Below, piece by piece: positions 40,601-45,626 of a stretch of 45,626 bases of DNA. The position numbers were made by a program, and so were the translations under genes. Positions within the stretch are counted from its first letter, which is position 1. Every line of letters begins with the position of its first letter. The notes under the pieces are model-generated. The model was not told where the DNA came from. It saw nothing but the letters and a program-made list of their open reading frames with translations, and did not search any database. Source of the stretch: JAGMES01 sp023128035 (GTDB taxonomy: Bacteria; Bacillota; Halanaerobiia; DY22613); the NCBI GenBank assembly GCA_030627905.1, contig DAOVRZ010000035.1, forward strand, positions 1 to 45,626. Direction: 5' to 3'.

Positions 40601-41442
40601 CTACGTAAAGGCTTTATAAGTAATGCAATTGAACCTTCTCCCATCCCAGTTCCATCAGCACGATTATCAAATGTCTTAGCAAGACCATCTGCTGCTTCAA
40701 TCCCAATGGTAACGTTATCTTCCAGTGGAAATAAATTTAATCGAATTCCACCTACAATCGCCTGATCACAATCACCATTTTTTACAGCCTGGCAAGCCAA
40801 GTGTAAGGCTACTAGCGAAGAGGAACACGCAGTATCTACTAACAAACTAGGACCTTTCAAATCTAGAAGATAAGAAATTCTCGCCGGAATAATAGATGAT
40901 AAATTTCCAGTTGTTCCAATTGATAAAGTTGCAGGTGGTTCATATTCCTTAATCATCTCTTTATATTTATAACCTTCCAAATCACTGATATAACCAACAT
41001 AAACCCCAGTAGAACTGGTAGATAATTTTTTCCCTCCATAACCAGCATCCTCAATTGCACTCCAAACTGTCTCTAAAAAGATTCTTTGATTAGGGTTCAT
41101 TAAGCTGGCTTCTTTTGGAGTGAAACGAAAAAACTTGTAATCAAACTTGTCGACCTCATTAAGATATGCTCCCTTTATGTAACCAATCTCATCTTCATTC
41201 TTCCCTAAAGAACGGCATAAATAGTCTGCTACATTCTTTTTTCTATTTTCCGGAAATTCAGATAAACAATTTTTTCCCTCTTTTAGTATTTTCCAAAATT
41301 CCTCTAGTTTTTTAGAATCGGGAAGAATCGCTCCAACTCCGATAATCGCAACATCTTTGTTAGAGATCTCTTCAATTGAAAGCAGATCACTTTCTTCTAT
41401 TTCCTTGAATGTAAACTTATCCAAGGATAACCTTTCTTTCAT
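37621..41442 (-). CDS. trans-AT type polyketide synthase, KS-KR-ACP
   Basis: A 1273-residue module. KS about 29-455 with DTACSSS (Cys 206), HGTGT (His 339) and NIGH (His 379), so condensation-competent. The post-KS linker runs into SLPTYPFERIRCW without any AT (no FTGQG, no GHSxG), so malonyl units must come from a trans AT. KR about 865-1060: GGTGGIG, FSSG and GQGDYTAANAYLD are intact; the LDD-region Asp is absent (LPGKSL), hinting at an A-type hydroxyl. ACP GIDS near 1192. The C-terminal tail NGDLTIDDAILNLELL looks like a docking helix. A longer frame from TTG 41496 exists, but it runs through the FAAL deletion junction; ATG 41442 overlaps the FAAL-relic stop by 4 bases (ATGA), which favours re-initiation there. 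Confidence 0.9.
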   Translation of the reverse strand: MKERLSLDKFTFKEIEESDLLSIEEISNKDVAIIGVGAILPDSKKLEEFWKILKEGKNCLSEFPENRKKNVADYLCRSLGKNEDEIGYIKGAYLNEVDKFDYKFFRFTPKEASLMNPNQRIFLETVWSAIEDAGYGGKKLSTSSTGVYVGYISDLEGYKYKEMIKEYEPPATLSIGTTGNLSSIIPARISYLLDLKGPSLLVDTACSSSLVALHLACQAVKNGDCDQAIVGGIRLNLFPLEDNVTIGIEAADGLAKTFDNRADGTGMGEGSIALLIKPLRSALRDRENIYAVIKGSAVNQDGNSVGISAPNPAAQTQVISKAWKNSEVEPETISYIEAHGTGTKLGDPIEIEGIKKAFSGYTDKKQFCAIGSVKTNIGHLYEAAGLASVLKVILAMKHKEIPPTLHFQKPNSRINFEDSPVYVNDHGTRWVSESPLRSGISAFGFSGTNCHVIIEEAPKIQKKNRAHPIQVFTLSAMNQNVLSEMISNYIVHLKVEPELDLEDICYTVNTGRGHYHSRLAIIVEDKSDLLEKLSILKNEIREDLVRSIYFKESKNFLSESDNEAVRELTLKASLLLEEFVGSRKNDDLLLTDICKLYVEGAEVDWEILYVQEDVYKVSLPTYPFERIRCWPNIPEYRPKDKKMYYHLEWQKCKKGEERVIHPIGTVLILSDEKMVGDDLANRVQSEGMKAIIGYSGDEYKKIDFNKYTVRKDEEGFKILFENLKTENITDIVYLSSRSSNDIQTIDQLVKSQEVGVLGILNCAKAIMSGENRKEVRLLIIGENVYQVTGEETVLNPQHAPMFGLGKVISEEYPLIKCKAIDVDLINYNEIIIDELKFEFDTYLNSYRQSERFVQVFKEMDVEAYSPANIFIQKDGVYIITGGTGGIGREIAKYLAAKNKIKLILVNRSKMVERELWDQIIAEDKDQKLIQKFTELKKLESTGSEVIYYSADISNYDEVKKLVDNVNEKYGKINGIIHSAGLPGKSLLVQKDQNSFEKVLAPKIYGAWALDRATRNQNLDFFVLFSSGLSFFPLPGQGDYTAANAYLDAFPDFRNKYKSKTMTINWVAWNEIGMAVDQGFTNDLLFKSLSTKDAVKAFDYVLHKAIPSVLIGELNKETNIVQYINKLPFYFDDHLFEHIQSDQKIPENNVGEVILKGKEFDSYTVIEMQIAQICKEILGFDEIDIYENFFDLGIDSILLSKLHSQVEVYYPGRISLTELFKYSTIFKLAEFLSSENTPVDEEKTNLDEELGKLFQDFENGDLTIDDAILNLELL

Positions 41443-42147
41443 ATTCTCCACATCCTTTTTATAAAAGGTATTGTCAAAAGCGTTAAAGGCATCCAACTCA
41501 TCATCTTATGGTTAGGAGTTATCTTTGCCCTTTCAATCATAACTTCAATATTTGCCAATAAATTTTTATGGTTTAAAACAGTCCCTTTAGGATTTCCAGT
41601 TGAACCTAAAGAAAATTGTACAAATTCAATATCTTCTGGTTTAGACTGATAAACCTCACATTTTCTCTTCATATCGCAAAAATTCTCAGTTAGAAGCAAT
41701 CGCTTTTTCATTTCTTCCAAAATTTTCTTTTGTTCTGAATCACTTATTGATGTAGACATTTTTTCAAAAATTATATTGGATGATGAAATCAAATATGGGT
41801 TATTTAATATTTTCTAAATTTTAAATAGTTTCAATTTACGTTCATTGTTTTTCCCGACAGTTATAGGCATTGGAATAATACCTCCTAAAAGACAGACCCA
41901 AAATACATATAAAAAAGTTTTATTATCATCAAATTGAACAACAAGTTCATCCTTTGGAGAATGCCGTACTTTTGTAAATGATAAAGAACCATAAGGGATT
42001 CATGATAGAATTTCAAGTAAGAAAAATATTCTTCTTCGTATTTGTTGTGTATAAAAGTGATTCCTTTACTCTTAAGTACGTTTTCTTTCTCTTTAAAGAT
42101 ATCTACCAAACTCCTATACTCTCAAATCTTTTTTGGTTTCCAACCAA
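41440..42147 (-). pseudogene. decayed fatty acyl-AMP ligase at the head of the cluster
   Basis: Pieces in successive frames align in order with the FAAL at 8219-10807: VDIFKEKENVLKSKGITF, then SPKDELVVQFDDNKTFLYVF, then FVQFSLGSTGNPKG and MMSWMPLT. There is a frameshift near 42120 just after the start, another near 41967, a nonsense codon at 41814-41816 (TAG where the intact copy has Trp), and the gene breaks off right after SWMPLT; the C-terminal two thirds and any ACP are gone. RBS GGAGGGG (42154-42160) lies 6 bases before the TTG start at 42147, so this was probably once the first gene of the operon. The broken frame ends in a 4-base overlap with the PKS start. Confidence 0.85.
41467..41489. 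repeat. copy B of the 23-base shared motif at the FAAL deletion junction
   Basis: It matches 7898-7920 at 21 of 23 positions in the same orientation. The FAAL homology ends within it (the CCTTTAAC part still encodes Pro-Leu-Thr of SWMPLT), and beyond it the sequence no longer encodes FAAL. This fits a scar left by an inserted and lost element, or a recombination point. Chance similarity in AT-rich DNA is possible. Confidence 0.35.
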
Positions 42148-42360
42148 TCTAAGCCCCTCCTTTGTATAACATTATTTTACATCTCGATCAACAATTTATT
42201 TACCGTTTTTTAGTTATTTAGTATAATACTTTATTGTAATGTTATTTTACTCTCGTTATTATATTTTCTGTATATTTGTCTATTTTCCTGCTTGTTCTAT
42301 AAAATTTTTTAATACCCTGAATAAACAAAACAGGAAAAACCTAGAAAATATATTATTTTA
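42148..42360 (-). promoter_or_regulatory. AT-rich leader upstream of the biosynthetic cluster
   Basis: Very AT-rich, no coding sequence seen. It contains the strong RBS at 42153-42160 and several TATAAT-like boxes (for example around 42221-42228 on either strand), but no -35/-10 pair good enough to name. It is the only candidate promoter region for the 34-kb minus-strand cluster, because the internal gaps are mostly under 70 bases. Confidence 0.35.
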
Positions 42361-42763
42361 TTACTCTAGTACTTTTAAGATATTTTCTCCAATTCCAGCT
42401 TAAATATTAACATCAATAGGTACATTATTGTTTACATGTAAATCCCAATCATTTCGATTAAATCCTATTGAAGGCCATGTATTCAGGATGCTGAACAATT
42501 AATTCACCAATCTTATCTTTGATATTATATTCAGTTTCAGGCTCCCAATCAAAATTATTATATGTAAACTTCGCTTCTAATAATTTACTTGAACCACCAG
42601 CAAGTTTTAATTCCCCAGCACTCATTTTAATAGTCATTTCCACAGACTCTGCATCACCAAGTTCAACGAATTTCATTTCGTGTCGGTCCAGTGCAACCCG
42701 CTGCTAAAAATAAGGTAAAAATCAAAATAAGTATTCCAAAAAAATCACAATTTTCCTATCCAT
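42361..42763 (-). pseudogene. decayed lipoprotein with toast-rack (DUF2154/LiaF-like) domain
   Basis: Reading across frames gives a start (ATG 42763 after AAAGG), a lipoprotein signal ending LFLAAGC, then SVEMTIKMSAGELKLAGGSS...LLEAKFTYNN, and later DWDLHVNNNVPIDVNI, the repeated beta motifs of toast-rack proteins. At least three frameshifts (T-run near 42740; near 42685; near 42460) and an in-frame TAA (42400-42402) break it, and it ends early. Toast-rack proteins are cell-envelope proteins, often linked to stress sensing. Confidence 0.7.
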
Positions 42764-42942
42764 ATTAAATTTCCTTTCTTCTTTGTGTTATGTCTTTATA
42801 GTAAATTATTTCTATAATTGTTTTTTTCCTTCAATATTATTTAATAAATTTAAAAAATCTCTGGAAATCAGATTCTCATACATAAAATTATACTTCATTC
42901 GGTATCTCTGAAGGTAAATTCAAAAATAAGTTTGACAAAATT

Positions 42943-42960
42943 GCAGAAAGAAATTTCTGC
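42943..42960. other. small perfect hairpin next to the htpG terminator
   Basis: GCAGAAA, GAAA, TTTCTGC is a perfect 7-bp stem with a 4-base loop just beyond the htpG terminator. No T-run follows on the minus strand. The stretch 42764-42942 shows no recognisable gene; a minus-strand segment reading LPSEIPNEV near 42905-42925 is followed directly by stops. Confidence 0.3.
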
Positions 42961-42963
42961 TTT

Positions 42964-42994
42964 AAAAAAAGGAGACACTATTATGCCTCCTTTT
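42964..42994 (-). terminator. terminator of htpG
   Basis: On the minus strand GGAGGCA, TAATAG, TGTCTCC forms a 7-bp stem (one G-U) followed by seven T. It begins about 14 bases after the htpG stop codon. Confidence 0.88.
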
Positions 42995-43007
42995 AAAACT
43001 AATTCTA

Positions 43008-44957
43008 TTACTCAGCAGCAACCATCAGCTTCGCAATCCGATTTGCAAATGTCACTGGATCATCTATTGCTAAACCTTCCATCAAAACTGCTTGATCATA
43101 AAGCAACTCACTATAATCCTTCAATTTATCAGATTTTTCACCCTCATGCAACTTCTTCAAAGTTTTAAAGATAGAGTGGTTAGGATTGATCTCTAAAACC
43201 TTTTTAGCTCTTTGCATCATCTGATTAGCACCAGCTAGAATTTGCTCCATGGATAAACTGATACCGGAATCACTACTAACTAAGCAAACAGCACTAGTCT
43301 TTAAGCGATTACTGATCTTAACATCTGCAACCTTTTCACCTAGATACTCTTTAATCACTTTGATCAAATCTTCATGTTCATTAGCTTTCTCTTCGTTCTT
43401 TTCCTTTTCTTCATCCTTGTTCTCTTCACCATCTAGATTTAAATCACCACGGCTTACAGATTTAAAGTTCTTCTTATTGTAATCTTTCAAAGTATCAATA
43501 ACAAACTCATCAATCTTATCAAATAAGTAAAGAACTTCAAATCCTTTATCCTGTAACAATTCCATCTGTGGTAATCTTTCAACAAACTCTCTATCTTTAC
43601 CAGATACATAATAAATATCTGTTTGGTTTTCAGGCATACGTTCTACATACTCTGCTAATGAAGTCATACCGTCAACGGAATGAGAGGATGGGAAGAGTAG
43701 TAACTCTTGCAGCTTCTCTTTAGTTTTATAATCCATGTAAATGCCACCTTTGATGGCTTTACCAAATTCATTCCAGAACTCTTCATATTTCTTTCTGTCA
43801 TTCATTAACAATTTCTTAATAGTTCTAAGTATAGCTTTCTCTAAATTCTTACCAATAATCTTCAACTGCTTGCCATGTTGAAGAATTTCACGAGAGATGT
43901 TCAGTGAAAAATCAGAAGAATCAACAAGACCACTGACAAATCTCAAATACTCTGGTAAAAGTTCCTGACAGTTATCCATCACGAAAACATTCCGTGAATA
44001 AAGGCGAATACCTTTATCGTAATCTCTTGAATAAAAGTCATAAGGTGCATGTGAAGGGATAAAGAGCAATGTTGTATATTCAACTACACCTTCTGCTTTG
44101 TTGTGAATTATATCAATTGGCTCATTCCAATCACGGAAAACATCCTTAAAGAATTTAAAATATTCTTCGGATGTAATCTCTTTTGGATCTCTAGTCCAGA
44201 GTGGTTTCATCGAGTTCATTGTTCTAGTATCAACAGTAACCTCAGGCGCTGCATCCTCAATAATATTCCCTTCTTCATCTCTAGGTTTTTCTTCATTATA
44301 AAAATTCATCATAATCGGATAACGAATATAATCAGAATATCTTCTGATCAAATTTTGGATAGTATAGCGATTAGTATAATTTTCTTCAGGCTTATCTGTA
44401 TTTCTAAATTCTTCTCCGATCGTTAAAGTAATAGTTGTACCTCTATCTTGCTTTTCGAACTCTTCAATTGTATATGTTCCATCTCCAGTGGATTCCCATC
44501 TAACTCCTTTTTCTTGACCTGGTGCCTTAGTTTCCAAAACTACCTTTTCTGATACCATAAATGCAGAATAAAAACCAACACCAAATTGTCCTATTAAATC
44601 TAGATTATCCTTGTTCTCTTCTTGTTCTTTAAGTTTTTCTAAGAAAATCTTAGTACCTGATTTGGCAATAGTTCCAATATTTTCAATAACTTCGTCATGA
44701 GTCATACCAATACCGTTATCAGAGATTGATAAAGTATTTTCTCCTTCGTTAACTTCTAAAAAAACTTTAAAATCAGAATTTCCATCTAATAACTCTAAAT
44801 TAGTTAGAGATTGAAATTTAATTTTATCGATAGCATCTGAAGCATTAGAGATCAATTCACGTAAAAATATCTCCTTATTCGTATAAATAGAATGTACCAT
44901 TAAATCTAATAGTTGTTTTGTTTCTGCTTGAAATGATCTTGTTTCTTTTCCACTCAT
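43008..44957 (-). CDS. htpG: HtpG, bacterial Hsp90 chaperone
   Basis: Hsp90 is an ATP-dependent dimeric cytosolic chaperone for late folding of clients. The 649 residues have the family length and order: an N-terminal GHKL ATPase with ELISNASDAIDKIKFQSL (Glu/Asn box, about residues 34-51), ISDNGIGMT (about 76-84), GQFGVGFYSAFMVSEKV (about 122-138) and RGTTITL; a middle domain with PLWTRDPKEI, the catalytic-loop region LRFVSGLVDSSDFSLNISRE (Arg/Gln loop), and QTDIYYVSGKDRE; a charged Lys/Glu linker (about 515-530); and the C-terminal dimerisation domain with the amphipathic MEQILAGANQMMQR. AGGAGG lies 12 bases before the ATG. It has its own terminator, so it is transcribed apart from the downstream PKS-NRPS cluster. 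Confidence 0.97.
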   Translation of the reverse strand: MSGKETRSFQAETKQLLDLMVHSIYTNKEIFLRELISNASDAIDKIKFQSLTNLELLDGNSDFKVFLEVNEGENTLSISDNGIGMTHDEVIENIGTIAKSGTKIFLEKLKEQEENKDNLDLIGQFGVGFYSAFMVSEKVVLETKAPGQEKGVRWESTGDGTYTIEEFEKQDRGTTITLTIGEEFRNTDKPEENYTNRYTIQNLIRRYSDYIRYPIMMNFYNEEKPRDEEGNIIEDAAPEVTVDTRTMNSMKPLWTRDPKEITSEEYFKFFKDVFRDWNEPIDIIHNKAEGVVEYTTLLFIPSHAPYDFYSRDYDKGIRLYSRNVFVMDNCQELLPEYLRFVSGLVDSSDFSLNISREILQHGKQLKIIGKNLEKAILRTIKKLLMNDRKKYEEFWNEFGKAIKGGIYMDYKTKEKLQELLLFPSSHSVDGMTSLAEYVERMPENQTDIYYVSGKDREFVERLPQMELLQDKGFEVLYLFDKIDEFVIDTLKDYNKKNFKSVSRGDLNLDGEENKDEEKEKNEEKANEHEDLIKVIKEYLGEKVADVKISNRLKTSAVCLVSSDSGISLSMEQILAGANQMMQRAKKVLEINPNHSIFKTLKKLHEGEKSDKLKDYSELLYDQAVLMEGLAIDDPVTFANRIAKLMVAAE

Positions 44958-45162
44958 TTTCTAACTCGACCTCCTAAATATTTTACTCAACTCTCTTAAG
45001 TTAAGTATCTTGTTTTATCTAACATAAATTCGTCATATAGTCCAAAAATTCCTTTTTTATTTCAAATATTTTTTTATTAAAAATAAAAAAAAGCTAAATC
45101 GCTTCTCTTCAATTCAATCATGAATTCTGTCATTTTTCCCGTAGACTTTTTTATAAAAAATC

Positions 45163-45191
45163 TAAACTTTTCATTTCTTTTTGCATATAAT
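45163..45191 (+). promoter_or_regulatory. possible promoter of the Met-rich protein gene
   Basis: TATAAT (45186-45191) stands 32 bases before the ATG at 45224, with TG just upstream. No good -35 is seen 17 bases before it. The form CATATAAT also resembles the -10 of sporulation sigma-E/K promoters, so which sigma factor applies is open. The rest of 44958-45223 shows no gene. Confidence 0.35.
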
Positions 45192-45223
45192 GTACCAAAC
45201 TCATATTTGAAAGGATGATGTAA

Positions 45224-45626
45224 ATGTATCATATGAAAAATCACAAACCTAAAGATGACTATATGTACAAATGTTATTGTTATCCAATGTGTATGCATTA
45301 CAAAGATTATAATAAAAAGAACTATGAAATGCCTGAATATGGTCAAAATATGATGAATCCAATGCATATGGGCTATCCAATGCATCAAATGATGAGTCCA
45401 ATGCATCACATGGGATATCCTATGTATTGCTGCTGTATGTATCCATACATGATGGGAGAGCAAATGCCCATGATGCCTCCCATGATGCCTCCGATGATGG
45501 GAGAGCAAATGCCTATGATGCCCCCAATGATGCCTCCGATGATGGGAGAGCAAATGCCTATGATGCCCCCAATGATGCCTCCGATGATGGGAGAGCAAAT
45601 GCCTATGATGCCCCCAATGATGCCTC
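45224..45626 (+). CDS. Met-rich repeat protein, 3' end outside the window
   Basis: An open frame starts at ATG 45224 after AAAGGATG and is still open at the window end (134 codons seen). The first part is rich in Tyr, His, Met, Lys and Cys (DDYMYKCYCYPMCMHY; MYCCCMYPY), with PMH repeats such as NPMHMGYPMHQMMSPMHHMGYPM. Then a 15-residue unit MMGEQMPMMPPMMPP repeats. There is no signal peptide or known domain. Met/His/Cys density is compatible with copper or other soft-metal binding, and Tyr/His/Met-rich short proteins also occur in spore coats; neither is shown. The His-rich minus-strand frame over it is its antisense shadow. Confidence 0.7.
   Translation, partial: MYHMKNHKPKDDYMYKCYCYPMCMHYKDYNKKNYEMPEYGQNMMNPMHMGYPMHQMMSPMHHMGYPMYCCCMYPYMMGEQMPMMPPMMPPMMGEQMPMMPPMMPPMMGEQMPMMPPMMPPMMGEQMPMMPPMMP
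45449..45626 (+). repeat. 45-base tandem repeat, 3.95 copies seen
   Basis: Units begin at 45449, 45494, 45539 and 45584. Units 2 and 3 are identical and unit 4 is identical as far as it goes (43 bases); unit 1 differs at three third-codon positions or so (CCC/CCT, CCT/CCC, CCC/CCA). The array keeps the reading frame and may continue beyond the window. Such near-identity implies recent expansion. Confidence 0.95.

Noticed and set aside
41443..41496. TTG at 41496 as the PKS start
   Set aside because: The extra residues come from the FAAL/scar junction, and the ATG at 41442 has the ATGA overlap and a family-like N terminus.
44103..44426. Plus-strand 107-codon frame opposite htpG
   Set aside because: Antisense shadow of the conserved htpG middle domain.
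45077..45598. Minus-strand His/Arg-rich open frame of 173 codons
   Set aside because: It is the complement of the Met-rich repeat gene (ATG read as CAT gives His). The plus-strand frame has an RBS, a promoter-like box and sensible composition.
1..45626. CRISPR arrays, tRNA or rRNA genes, riboswitches
   Set aside because: No regularly spaced repeats apart from the coding 45-base array, and no recognisable RNA gene or riboswitch core was seen on either strand by eye.

Overview
The window is low-GC DNA with Firmicute-style signals: strong AGGAGG-type ribosome binding sites, GTG and TTG starts, and hairpin-plus-T-run terminators. It also encodes outer-membrane parts, namely two TolC-family proteins, a lipoprotein membrane-fusion adaptor and a POTRA/beta-barrel (BamA-like) protein. 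Low GC Firmicute signals plus an outer membrane suggest a diderm Firmicute, most likely of the Halanaerobiales. The taxon is an inference, because no rRNA is present.

Layout. 1-2290: a DUF401-family membrane protein diverges from a secreted protein of unknown function that ends at a strong terminator. 2351-6532: a minus-strand block with a truncated TPR relic, a solitary BrxL (the Lon-like AAA+ protein of BREX defence), a small PHP-domain relic, and an AAA-ATPase fused to a PD-(D/E)XK nuclease. 6641-8212: a frameshifted BamA-like gene and the relic of a DUF6431-type zinc-ribbon (transposon-associated) gene. 8219-42147: one large minus-strand biosynthesis and export cluster. 42361-42763: a decayed toast-rack lipoprotein gene. 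43008-44957: htpG. 45224-end: a methionine-rich repeat protein that runs off the window.

The cluster, in transcription order (high to low coordinates), is: a decayed fatty acyl-AMP ligase (FAAL) gene with its RBS; a KS-KR-ACP polyketide synthase; a KS-DH-KR-ACP-C-A-T-E hybrid; a C-A-T-E NRPS; a C-A-T-TE NRPS; an MFS transporter; a secreted TPR protein; an FtsX-type ABC permease; its ATPase; a lipoprotein adaptor; two TolC-family proteins; and an intact FAAL-ACP protein with a C-terminal half condensation domain. Neither PKS module has an acyltransferase, so both need one acting in trans, and none is in the window. By collinearity the scaffold would be a fatty acyl chain extended by two C2 units (a hydroxyl, then an alkene), then a D-basic residue (lysine-like code), D-Asn and Asn. 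The thioesterase has Cys, not Ser, at the nucleophile position. The export genes look like a dedicated MacAB-TolC-like route across both membranes.

The main points of interest are this lipopeptide system in a diderm Firmicute, the decayed leading loader with an intact one at the far end of the operon, the Cys thioesterase, a TolC-family protein that appears to lack its beta-barrel strands, and several gene relics around the cluster that point to recent rearrangement.
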